Shown here one piece after another: positions 34,494 through 42,880 of a stretch of 64,000 nucleotides of DNA. The translations under genes and the position numbers were made by a program. Source of the DNA: JBBRYB01 sp038238115 (lineage in GTDB: Bacteria > Actinomycetota > Actinomycetes > Propionibacteriales > Nocardioidaceae); NCBI GenBank assembly GCA_038238115.1, contig JBBRYB010000003.1, positions 1 to 64,000 on the forward strand, read 5' to 3'. Numbering within the stretch: position 1 is the stretch's first letter; the number at the start of each line of letters is the position of its first letter. A model generated the notes under the pieces. It saw only the letters and a program-made list of their open reading frames with translations, had not been told where the DNA came from and made no database searches.

Positions 34494-35294
34494 ATGAGCA
34501 ACACTGCCGTGCGGCATACCACTGACGACGTCCCGGTCAGCACGGCCGGCACTGTGCAGTCGGTCGACCGGGCCGTGACCATCCTGGAGATCCTCGCCCG
34601 CAATGGCGAGGCGGGCGTGACCGACCTGGCCCGCGAGCTCGCCGTGCACAAGTCCACCGCGTTCAGACTCGTTGCCGCCCTGGAGCGCCGCGATCTCGTG
34701 GAGCAGACTGCCGGGCGCGGCAAGTACCGGCTCGGCACCGGTATCCTCCGGCTGGCCGGGGCGACCACGTCGCGGCTCGATCTGGTCCAGGAGAGCCGCC
34801 AGATGAGTCGGGCGCTCGCGCAGCGCACCGGTGAGACCGTCAACATCGCGGTACTGTCCGACGGGGCAGCCCTCTATATGGACCAGGTGGCCGGCTCCTC
34901 GGCGCTGCAACCGCACAACTGGGTCGGACAGCGCATACCCCTCCACGCGACCTCTAATGGGAAGGTGCTGCTCAGCGGGCTCGAGCGGGCCGATGTGGCC
35001 CGCCAGGTCCCCGTGCTGCGCGCCTACACCGCTAACACGATCACGACTCTCGACGGATTCCTGCGCGAGCTCGACGACGTGCGGCAGCGCGGGTTCGCGA
35101 TCGCCATCGACGAGCTGGAGATCGGACTCACCGCTGTGGCCGCTCCGATCCGCAACGTCCACAGCGAGGTGATCGCATCGATGAGCATCTCCGGGCCGAC
35201 GTTCCGGCTCGACGCCCGCCGGGTGCCGCCGATGAGTGAGGCCGTGATCGCCGCCGCCGACGAGGTCTCCCGACGACTAGGCTGGCGCGGTTGA
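34494..35294 (+). CDS. Second IclR-family regulator, probably of the choline/betaine genes
   Basis: 266 residues. Winged HTH at about 20-85 (SVDRAVTILEILARNGEAGVTDLARELAVHKSTAFRLVAALE) and an effector domain with GETVNIAVLSDGAALYM, HATSNGKVLL and GFAIAIDELEIGLTAVAAPIRN. It lies between the MttB-like gene and the betA/betB-ABC-oxidase block, all on the plus strand. It appears to take the place that BetI, a TetR-type regulator, has in proteobacterial bet operons. A GTTGC-type inverted repeat precedes it and another precedes betB. Confidence 0.9.
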   Translation: MSNTAVRHTTDDVPVSTAGTVQSVDRAVTILEILARNGEAGVTDLARELAVHKSTAFRLVAALERRDLVEQTAGRGKYRLGTGILRLAGATTSRLDLVQESRQMSRALAQRTGETVNIAVLSDGAALYMDQVAGSSALQPHNWVGQRIPLHATSNGKVLLSGLERADVARQVPVLRAYTANTITTLDGFLRELDDVRQRGFAIAIDELEIGLTAVAAPIRNVHSEVIASMSISGPTFRLDARRVPPMSEAVIAAADEVSRRLGWRG

Positions 35295-35352
35295 GGTGCT
35301 CTGGAGGTCCACCGCGGTCGGTTTCGACGCCGGATCGAGACCTGTCGGACCC

Positions 35353-35420
35353 TTGACGTTTGGTACGAGACGTATGACGATGCTGTTGCGTAACGAGATA
35401 TGTGTTGCACAATAAGCAAC
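35353..35420 (+). promoter_or_regulatory. Promoter and operator region of the betB operon
   Basis: TTGACG (35353-35358) stands 17 bases before GACGAT (35376-35381), a fair -35/-10 pair with a weak -10. Downstream, GTTGC-ACAATAA-GCAAC (35404-35420) is a perfect inverted repeat, with a further GTTGC at 35385. A protein bound there would block transcription starting from this promoter. The second IclR protein is the natural candidate. Confidence 0.45.
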
Positions 35421-35445
35421 TTGTCTTGATCCACAGGGAGGGTGC

Positions 35446-36918
35446 GTGCCGGAGCTCTTCATCGGTGGCGAGTGGTGCGCCGCGCGGGCAGGCGGTGTGC
35501 GCGAGATCCTGTGCCCGGCGACGGGTGAGCTCGTCACCACTGTCGACGAAGCCTCCGAAGCCGATACCGTCGCCGCGATCGGGGCCGCGCGCCGGGCCTT
35601 CGACTCGGGCGTCTGGTCGACCGGATCGGTGCACGAGCGGAGCTCGCTGCTGCACCGGGTGGCCGATCTCCTGGCGGCCAACAAGGACGTGGTCGCGCGC
35701 GCTGAGTCCCTCGACACCGGCAAGCGCCTGGTCGAGAGTGAGTACGACGTCGACGACATCGTGGCGGTCTTCCGACACTATGCGGGAGTAGCCGCTGAAG
35801 GCGCCGGCCGGGTCGTCGACACCGGTCAGGCAAACGTGCGGAGCCGTGTCGTCCACGAGCCGTTCGGGGTCTGTGCCCTGATCACACCGTGGAACTACCC
35901 GTTGCTGCAGACCTCCTGGAAGGTGGCACCGGCGCTGGCCGCGGGCAACACGTTCGTGCTCAAGCCCAGCGAGCTGACCCCGTCCACGGCGATCCTGCTC
36001 ATGCGCTATCTCACCGAGTCAGGTCTGCCGCCGGGCGTGGGCAACCTCGTCCTGGGGGCCGGGCCGATCGCGGGTGCGGCGCTCTCGACTCACCCCGCCG
36101 TCGACCTGGTGTCGTTCACCGGAGGACTACAGACCGGGCGCCATCTGATGGCTGCCGCCGCGCCGACCGTGAAGAAGGTCGCGCTCGAGCTGGGGGGAAA
36201 GAACCCCAACATCGTCTTCGCTGACTCCGACCTCGACGTCGCCCTCGACTTCGCCCTGACCGCTGTCTTCCTGCACTCGGGGCAGGTCTGCTCGGCCGGA
36301 TCGCGTCTGATCGTCGAGGACGCGGTCAAGACCGGCTTCGTCGACGAGCTGGTGGCCCGGGCAAAAGAGATCCGGTTGGGCGGGCCGTTCGACGACAAGG
36401 CCGAGACCGGTGCGCTGATCTCGGCCGCCCACCGTGACAAGATCGAGCAGTACGTCGCCCGAGGCCTTGCCGAAGGTGCCACCTTGCGCTGCGGCGGCCG
36501 GCGTCCGGACGCTCCCGAGCTTGCCGACGGCTACTACTACCTGCCCACGATCCTGGACAACTGCACTACGCAGATGAGCGTGGTGCAGGACGAGTCATTC
36601 GGGCCCGTCCTGACCGTCGAGTCGTTCAGCGACGAGGACGACGCGGTTCGCATCGCCAACGACAGCATCTACGGGCTCGCCGGTGCGGTCTGGACCGGAG
36701 ACGGTGGTCGTGCCGAGCGGGTCGCGGCCCAGTTGCGCATGGGCACGGTGTGGATCAACGACTACCACCCCTATGTGCCACAGGCCGAGTGGGGTGGATA
36801 CAAGCAGTCCGGTACCGGCCGCGAGCTCGGCGTCGCCGGGATCGAGGAGTACCGCGAGACGAAACACATCTGGCACAACGTCGCCCCGCACGTCCAGCGC
36901 TGGTTCGGTGGGCCGTGA
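35446..36918 (+). CDS. betB: Betaine aldehyde dehydrogenase
   Basis: 490 residues, GTG start with GGGAGG upstream. NAD(P)-dependent aldehyde dehydrogenase fold: Asn150 in TPWNYP, KPSELTP, the GG loop SFTGGLQTG, catalytic Glu248 in LELGGKNP and catalytic Cys282 in SGQVCSAGSR. ALDH family alone does not fix the substrate. The choline dehydrogenase gene starting on its last base makes oxidation of betaine aldehyde to glycine betaine the best reading. First gene of a long plus-strand run that ends with the sarcosine oxidase genes. Confidence 0.88.
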   Translation: MPELFIGGEWCAARAGGVREILCPATGELVTTVDEASEADTVAAIGAARRAFDSGVWSTGSVHERSSLLHRVADLLAANKDVVARAESLDTGKRLVESEYDVDDIVAVFRHYAGVAAEGAGRVVDTGQANVRSRVVHEPFGVCALITPWNYPLLQTSWKVAPALAAGNTFVLKPSELTPSTAILLMRYLTESGLPPGVGNLVLGAGPIAGAALSTHPAVDLVSFTGGLQTGRHLMAAAAPTVKKVALELGGKNPNIVFADSDLDVALDFALTAVFLHSGQVCSAGSRLIVEDAVKTGFVDELVARAKEIRLGGPFDDKAETGALISAAHRDKIEQYVARGLAEGATLRCGGRRPDAPELADGYYYLPTILDNCTTQMSVVQDESFGPVLTVESFSDEDDAVRIANDSIYGLAGAVWTGDGGRAERVAAQLRMGTVWINDYHPYVPQAEWGGYKQSGTGRELGVAGIEEYRETKHIWHNVAPHVQRWFGGP

Positions 36919-38633
36919 TGGCGCGTGAGCACCCGAAGATCTGGGACTACGTGATCGTCGGCGGGGGCTCGGCCGGCTGTGCACTGGCCAACCGGCTCAG
37001 CATCGACCCGTCCACCACCGTTCTCGTGCTGGAGGCCGGCCGCTCGGACTTCAGGTTCGATCCCTTCATCCACATGCCGGCGGCACTCCCGATCCCCATC
37101 GGCAACCGGTTCTACGACTGGAAGTACGAGTCCGATCCCGAGCCCGCGATGGGCGGGCGCAGGGTCTCCCACGCCCGGGGCAGGATTCTGGGGGGATCGA
37201 GCAGCATCAACGGCATGATCTTCCAGCGGGGCAACCCCATGGACTTCGAGCGTTGGGGCGCCGACCCGGGGATGGGCTCGTGGGACTACCTGCACTGCCT
37301 GCCCTACTTCAAGCGGATGGAGACCTGTCTCGCCGGCGCCGACGAGTGGCGCGGCGGCAGCGGTCCGCTCGTCCTGGAGCGCGGACCGGCGACGAACCCG
37401 CTGTTCGACGCGTTCTTCGAGGCCGCCCAACAGGCCGGGTACGCCCTCACCGATGACGTCAACGGCTACCGCCAGGAGGGCTTCGCGCGTTTCGACCGCA
37501 ACGTCTACCGAAGCCGTCGCCTCTCGGCCGCACGCGCCTACCTGCACCCGGTCATGAGCCGGCCCAACCTCAAGGTCGAGACGCTGGCGTTCACCACCAA
37601 GATCGTCTTCGACGGCGAGCGGGCCGTCGGAGTGGACTACCTGCGCGCCAGCCGCCTGCGCCGCCACGCCAAGGCGGGTGAGGTCATCCTCTGCGGTGGC
37701 GCCATCAACTCCCCGCAGCTGCTCCAGCTGTCCGGTGTCGGAGACGCCGACGAGCTCACGAGGCTTGGGATCGGCGTCGTACACAACTCGCCAGGTGTCG
37801 GCGAAAACCTCCAGGATCATCTCGAGGTCTACATCCAGTACGCATCGAAGCAGCCAGTCTCGATCGCGCCGGGACTACGCCTGCGCAATCGGCCCAAGAT
37901 CGGCTTCGACTGGTTGTTCTTCCGCAAGGGCCTCGGCGCGACCAACCATTTCGAAGGCGGCGGCTTCGCACGTAGCAACGACGTGGTCGACTACCCCAAC
38001 CTGATGTTCCATTTCCTCCCGGTGGCCATCCGCTACGACGGGTCGTCGCCCACGAAGGGCCACGGGTACCAAGTGCACATCGGACCGATGTATTCCGACG
38101 TACGCGGCAGCGTGAAGATCACATCGACCGATCCCAAACAGCACCCCTCCCTACGGTTCAACTATTTGTCGACCGACAACGACCGGCGCGAGTGGATCGA
38201 AGCCATCCATGTCGCGCGCCACATCTTGAACCAGTCCGCCTTCGCGCCGTTCAACGACGGCGAGCTGTCGCCGGGACCGTCGGTGCAGACCGACGACGAG
38301 ATCTTGGACTGGGTCGCCAAGGACGCTGAGACAGCCCTTCACCCTTCATGCACCACCAAGATGGGCACCGACGACATGTCCGTGGTGGACCCTACGTCGA
38401 TGAAGGTCCATGGGGTGGAGGGACTGCGTGTGGTTGACGCGTCGGTGATGCCTTATGTCACGAACGGCAATATCTACGCACCGGTCATGATGGTCGCCGA
38501 GAAGGCCGCCGACCTCATCCTTGGCAACACGCCGCTGCCCGCGGTGGACGTGCCCTACTACCGGTTCCGCGACAACATGCCGCTCCATCCGCCGTACCAA
38601 CGGACTCTGCAAGGAAGTGAAGAGCAGTCATGA
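36918..38633 (+). CDS. betA: Choline dehydrogenase, GMC flavoprotein
   Basis: 571 residues. FAD-binding N-terminus DYVIVGGGSAGCALANRL, GMC signature 1 around RILGGSSSINGMIFQRGNP, signature 2 around GAINSPQLLQLSGVG, and the active-site region HPSCTTKMG and PYVTNGNIYAP near the end. The ATG shares its first base with the betB stop, and the stop overlaps proV in an ATGA. It should oxidise choline to betaine aldehyde with electrons passed to the respiratory chain. Other alcohols are possible in this family, but the context favours choline. Confidence 0.88.
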   Translation: MAREHPKIWDYVIVGGGSAGCALANRLSIDPSTTVLVLEAGRSDFRFDPFIHMPAALPIPIGNRFYDWKYESDPEPAMGGRRVSHARGRILGGSSSINGMIFQRGNPMDFERWGADPGMGSWDYLHCLPYFKRMETCLAGADEWRGGSGPLVLERGPATNPLFDAFFEAAQQAGYALTDDVNGYRQEGFARFDRNVYRSRRLSAARAYLHPVMSRPNLKVETLAFTTKIVFDGERAVGVDYLRASRLRRHAKAGEVILCGGAINSPQLLQLSGVGDADELTRLGIGVVHNSPGVGENLQDHLEVYIQYASKQPVSIAPGLRLRNRPKIGFDWLFFRKGLGATNHFEGGGFARSNDVVDYPNLMFHFLPVAIRYDGSSPTKGHGYQVHIGPMYSDVRGSVKITSTDPKQHPSLRFNYLSTDNDRREWIEAIHVARHILNQSAFAPFNDGELSPGPSVQTDDEILDWVAKDAETALHPSCTTKMGTDDMSVVDPTSMKVHGVEGLRVVDASVMPYVTNGNIYAPVMMVAEKAADLILGNTPLPAVDVPYYRFRDNMPLHPPYQRTLQGSEEQS

Positions 38634-39688
38634 CCAAGCACGCAGCCGAAGCCACCCCCGAGCTCACCTTGTCCGTCAAGAACCTCTGGAAAGTCTTCGG
38701 GCCCAAGGCCGACAAGCTCATCGGAACTCCTGACGCCGACCTGCCACGCCCTGAGATGCTGGCGAAGACGGGGTGCGTGGCGGCCGTCAAGGACGTCTCG
38801 TTCGACGTCGCCCAAGGCGAGGTCTTCGTCGTGATGGGTCTTTCGGGTTCGGGAAAGTCGACGCTCGTACGCTGCCTCACCCGGCTGATCGAGCCGACGG
38901 CGGGAACTGTGGTCCTGGCAGGCAACAACATGACCGAGGCATCCGCCACCAAGCTGCGCGAGCTGCGGCGCCACTACGTCTCGATGGTTTTTCAGCACTT
39001 CGGCCTGTTGCCGCACCGGCAGGTGATCGACAACGTCGCCTACGGGCTCGAGATCAGGGGCATCGGCAAGGCAGAGCGTCGCGACAGGGCGATCGAGATC
39101 ATCGAGCTTGTCGGACTCAAAGGCAACGAGAGCTCCTACCCCGACCAGCTGTCCGGTGGTATGCAGCAGCGCGTGGGGCTCGCTCGCGCGTTGGCAGGCG
39201 ACCCGTCGCTGCTGCTCTTCGACGAGCCGTTCTCCGCCCTCGACCCGCTGATCCGCCGAGACATGCAAAGTGAGGTCATCCGCCTTCAGGAGGACCTCCA
39301 GAAGACGATGGTGTTCATCACCCACGACTTGCAAGAGGCGTTGAAGCTCGGTGACCGGATCCTCATCATGCGTGACGGCGAGGTCGTTCAAGTGGGCACG
39401 CCCGCCGACATCGTGGCCAAGCCGGCTGACGACTACGTCAGGGACTTCGTGAGCGACGTACCCAAGTCACACGTGCTGACCCTGAAGTACGTGATGCGCG
39501 AACCTCGCCCGGGCGACTCGTCGGAGGGGCCGGTCATGACGTCCGACACCATCGTGCGTCAGGCAGCCCAGGCTGCGCTGGCCTCCGACCATGTCGTCCG
39601 GGTCGTCGACGACGGCAAGCTGGTGGGCATCGTGGACGACGACGCCATCTTGAGAGTCGTCGTCGCCGAGGAGAGTGTGCCCGCATGA
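38630..39688 (+). CDS. proV: Glycine betaine/proline ABC importer, ATPase subunit
   Basis: 352 residues. Walker A GLSGSGKST, Q loop FQHFGLLPHRQV, signature LSGGMQQRVGLARAL, Walker B LLLFDEPFSALDP and H-loop ITHDLQEA. An insertion before the P-loop (KADKLIGTPDADLPRPE) and FGLLPHRQVIDNVAYGLEIRG are typical of the ProV/OpuAA group. The C-terminus holds only a short CBS-like piece (RVVDDGKLVGIVDDDAIL), less than the full pair used for osmotic gating. ATGA overlaps bind it to betA and to the permease gene. Confidence 0.93.
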   Translation: MTKHAAEATPELTLSVKNLWKVFGPKADKLIGTPDADLPRPEMLAKTGCVAAVKDVSFDVAQGEVFVVMGLSGSGKSTLVRCLTRLIEPTAGTVVLAGNNMTEASATKLRELRRHYVSMVFQHFGLLPHRQVIDNVAYGLEIRGIGKAERRDRAIEIIELVGLKGNESSYPDQLSGGMQQRVGLARALAGDPSLLLFDEPFSALDPLIRRDMQSEVIRLQEDLQKTMVFITHDLQEALKLGDRILIMRDGEVVQVGTPADIVAKPADDYVRDFVSDVPKSHVLTLKYVMREPRPGDSSEGPVMTSDTIVRQAAQAALASDHVVRVVDDGKLVGIVDDDAILRVVVAEESVPA

Positions 39689-41790
39689 GCGCCACCGCGA
39701 CCGACGAGAAGGTCAAGTCCGCCTCCACTGCCACGAGGGCGCCAGTGGGCCGCGGCCCGATTCCCAAATGGGTACTCCTCGTCGCCGTCATCGTCGGATG
39801 GGTGGTGGTCTGGTCGTTCACCCGAGGCCAGCAGATACTCGATCTCGGCGGTCAACAGACGACCAGCCTGCATGAGTCGCTCACCAGCACGGCAAATCAC
39901 ATCCAGGCCGCCACCGGCAGCTGGTACATAGCGCTCACCCGGCATATTGCCGACGCACTGAACTGGACAGTGGAGCTGCTGCAGAGCTGGGTCTCCGTCG
40001 CGAAGTTCCCCCGCCCTATTCCCGAGATCGGGTGGCTCGGCGTCGTCGCCGTCGCCAGCTGGGTTGCGCTGGCCCTCGCGGGATGGCAGATCGCCATCTT
40101 GGTGGGGTTGTCGTTCGCGTCCTTCGGTGTCCTCGGCTGGTGGTCCGACAGCATGGACCTGCTCATCATCACCGGGATCACGGTCCTCATCGCACTGGTG
40201 ATCGGCATCCCGCTCGCCGTATGGATGGGCAACAGCAAGTTCGCGACCGCAGTGGTGACCCCAGTTCTCGACGTCCTGCAGACCCTTCCCGGCTTCGTCT
40301 ATCTGCTCCCGCTCTTCTTGTTCTTCGGAATCGGTGCACCGGCGGGCATCATGGCGACGCTCATCTATGCCATCCCGCCCGTCATCAGGATCGCGTCGCA
40401 CGGAATCCGCAGCGTTGCCCCGTCGACGATCGAGGCGACAACGTCGCTGGGTCAGACCACGGGCCAGCGGATTCGCAAGGTGCAACTGCCGATGGCCCGC
40501 AGCACTGTCGTCGTCGGCATCAACCAGACCACGATGGCGGCGCTGTCGATGGCGACGATCGCCGCTTTCATCAGCAGCCCGGGCCTTGGTGTTCCTGTCA
40601 TCGAGGCACTGGACCTCGTCGCCGTCGGCAAGGCGTTCGTCCCGGGGCTCGCCATCGTCATCATGGCCATCATGCTGGACCGCACGACCACGGCCATCAG
40701 TGAGCGCTCAGAGAAGCTCAAGCGTGCAGGAGGCGTGAATCGGCGCATGCGCTTCGCCGTGCTCGGTGTTGCGGGAGTCGTGACGCTGATTGCCGTCTAC
40801 CTGTCGCGGACCTACTTCTGGGCGGCGACCTTCCCCGAGCGGTTCGACTACGGTGCCACACTTGCCGCACGGGTCCAGAGCATCAGCGACTGGGTAAGCA
40901 ACCACCTGGGCACCCTGACGACCGGGATCAAGAACCAGATCTCCAACCTCATCCTCAACCCGCTGCAGGACCTGCTCGCCAACTCGCCGTGGTGGCTCGC
41001 CGGCATCGCCATCTTGTTGCTCGCGGCCGTAGTGGGCGGTCGCTGGGCGACATTGTCCACCGCGATCTGCCTCGCCGGCATCTACCGGCTCGACCTTTGG
41101 CACGACACCATGATCACCCTCGCGACAACATTGGTGGCCACGGTCCTCGTGATGGTGCTGGGGGTCATCTTCGGAGTGTGGATGGGACGGAGCAAGGCGG
41201 CGGACCGTATCCTGCGCCCCATTCTGGACGCCGGGCAGACCATGCCTCCCTTCGTGTATCTGATTCCGGCGCTGGCGCTGTTCAGCATCGGGCGCTTCAC
41301 GGCAATCGTGGCGGCGATCATCTACGCCGCCCCGGCAGCGATCAAGCTCATCGCAGACGGCATCCAAGGTGTGTCACCGACCACGGTGGAGGCGGCCACA
41401 GCGGCCGGCTCCAACCGCTGGCAGATCATCAGCAAGGTGCAGATCCCGATGGCCCGGGGCGCGCTCGTGCTCGCGGCCAACCAGGGCCTGCTCTATGTCT
41501 TGTCGATGGTCGTCATCGGGGGGGCCGTCGGTGCGGGAGCGCTCGGCTACGACGTGATCTCCGGCTTCCGGCAGTCCGAGAGGTTCGGCAAGGGTCTGGC
41601 GGCGGGACTGTGCATCGTCTTGCTGGGCGTCATGCTCGACCGCATCACCCGAAAGGCAGCATCACGCAGCACACAGTACGCGGCAGCTAAGAAAACGAGA
41701 CGTAATCCGGTGACGTCTGTCTTCGGGTTGGTCCCGCAGAACCCAACCAGAGCACCCCACGGAGTCGCAATGAGAGAGAAGGAACTATGA
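39685..41790 (+). CDS. proW: Glycine betaine/proline ABC importer permease with two permease domains in one chain
   Basis: 701 residues, about twice the usual ProW/OpuAB length. Two BPD_transp_1 permease units lie in tandem. The first has the EAA-like loop EATTSLGQTTGQRIRKVQLPMA, and the second EAATAAGSNRWQIISKVQIPMA; each has a cluster of about six helices and an LDxxQTxPxFVYL block (VLDVLQTLPGFVYLLPLF and ILDAGQTMPPFVYLIPAL). The protein thus supplies both membrane halves of the importer. Likely import of glycine betaine for breakdown or osmoprotection. Overlaps proV and proX genes by ATGA on both sides. Confidence 0.92.
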   Translation: MSATATDEKVKSASTATRAPVGRGPIPKWVLLVAVIVGWVVVWSFTRGQQILDLGGQQTTSLHESLTSTANHIQAATGSWYIALTRHIADALNWTVELLQSWVSVAKFPRPIPEIGWLGVVAVASWVALALAGWQIAILVGLSFASFGVLGWWSDSMDLLIITGITVLIALVIGIPLAVWMGNSKFATAVVTPVLDVLQTLPGFVYLLPLFLFFGIGAPAGIMATLIYAIPPVIRIASHGIRSVAPSTIEATTSLGQTTGQRIRKVQLPMARSTVVVGINQTTMAALSMATIAAFISSPGLGVPVIEALDLVAVGKAFVPGLAIVIMAIMLDRTTTAISERSEKLKRAGGVNRRMRFAVLGVAGVVTLIAVYLSRTYFWAATFPERFDYGATLAARVQSISDWVSNHLGTLTTGIKNQISNLILNPLQDLLANSPWWLAGIAILLLAAVVGGRWATLSTAICLAGIYRLDLWHDTMITLATTLVATVLVMVLGVIFGVWMGRSKAADRILRPILDAGQTMPPFVYLIPALALFSIGRFTAIVAAIIYAAPAAIKLIADGIQGVSPTTVEAATAAGSNRWQIISKVQIPMARGALVLAANQGLLYVLSMVVIGGAVGAGALGYDVISGFRQSERFGKGLAAGLCIVLLGVMLDRITRKAASRSTQYAAAKKTRRNPVTSVFGLVPQNPTRAPHGVAMREKEL

Positions 41791-42776
41791 GGAGAAGCAG
41801 GCAAGGCATCGCCAAGGCTTTAGGTGTGGCGGCGTCTGCAGCCCTCGTCCTGTCAGCCTGTGGCGGCGGAGACGTCGGCAAGGCCACCGAGGCCAACAAG
41901 TCGGACCTCGCCGCAAACGGGGGTCAGACGTGTGGTGACGTCAACATCGCCCTGAACAACTGGGTCGGCTACACCGCTGACGCGTACGTGGTCGGTGAGG
42001 TGGCCGCCAAGCAGCTCGGCTGTACCGTCAGCTACAAGAACCTGGCCGAGGAGCTCTCCTGGGCCGGATTCGGTGACGGCAGTGTCGACGTCGTGATGGA
42101 GAACTGGGGTCACGCCGACCTCGTCCAGAAGTACATCAAGGGCCAGAAGACGGCCGAGGATGCAGGGCTCACGGGTAACACAGGCATCATCGGCTGGTAC
42201 GTACCACCGTGGCTGGCCAAGGCGCACCCCGACATCACGAACTGGCAGAACCTGAACAAGTACGCCAGCAACTTCGCGACGTCGGAGTCGGGCGGCAAGG
42301 GTCAGCTGCTCGACGGTGACCCCGGCTTTGTCACCAACGACGAGGCGCTGGTGCAGAACTTGAACCTCAACTTCAAGGTCGTCTACGCCGGCAGCGAGGC
42401 AGCGCTCATCCAGGCTTTCCGTGACGCGGAGAAGAACCATACCTGGGTGATCGGTTACTTCTACGAGCCGCAGTGGTTCCTCTCCGAGGTGCCTTTGGTC
42501 CACGTGGACCTGCCCAAGTACACGCCTGGGTGCGACTCAGACCCGGAGAAGGTGGACTGCGACTACCCCGTCTACCACCTCAACAAGGTCGTCTCGAAGA
42601 GCTTCGCGGATTCGGGGAGCCCGGCCTACGACCTCATCAAGGCGTTCCACTGGACCAACGCGGACCAGAACCTCGTGGCCAAGTACATCGCTGAGGACGG
42701 CATGAAGCCCGAGGACGCGGCGGACAAGTGGATCGCCGACAACCAGGACAAGGTCAACGCCTGGCTCGGCAAGTAG
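41787..42776 (+). CDS. proX: Glycine betaine-binding lipoprotein
   Basis: 329 residues. The signal peptide ends in a lipobox (LVLSAC), so Cys25 should carry the lipid anchor. The mature part is of the OpuAC/ProX type: NIALNNWVGYTADAYVVGEVAAKQLG, ENWGHADL, GIIGWYVPPWLA and WVIGYFYEPQWF. The Trp and Tyr residues in these segments suit a cation-pi box for a quaternary amine. Last gene of the importer; a 104-base gap without an obvious terminator follows before the dimethylglycine oxidase start. Confidence 0.93.
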   Translation: MRRSRQGIAKALGVAASAALVLSACGGGDVGKATEANKSDLAANGGQTCGDVNIALNNWVGYTADAYVVGEVAAKQLGCTVSYKNLAEELSWAGFGDGSVDVVMENWGHADLVQKYIKGQKTAEDAGLTGNTGIIGWYVPPWLAKAHPDITNWQNLNKYASNFATSESGGKGQLLDGDPGFVTNDEALVQNLNLNFKVVYAGSEAALIQAFRDAEKNHTWVIGYFYEPQWFLSEVPLVHVDLPKYTPGCDSDPEKVDCDYPVYHLNKVVSKSFADSGSPAYDLIKAFHWTNADQNLVAKYIAEDGMKPEDAADKWIADNQDKVNAWLGK

Positions 42777-42880
42777 CAGCACGGCAAAGGCCAACGACCG
42801 CCACGACACCGCTGATCGAGACCGGCGTGGGGTGAGACCCAAGGCTGAACGACGTCAGTGCTACCTGAAGGAAGATGCCC

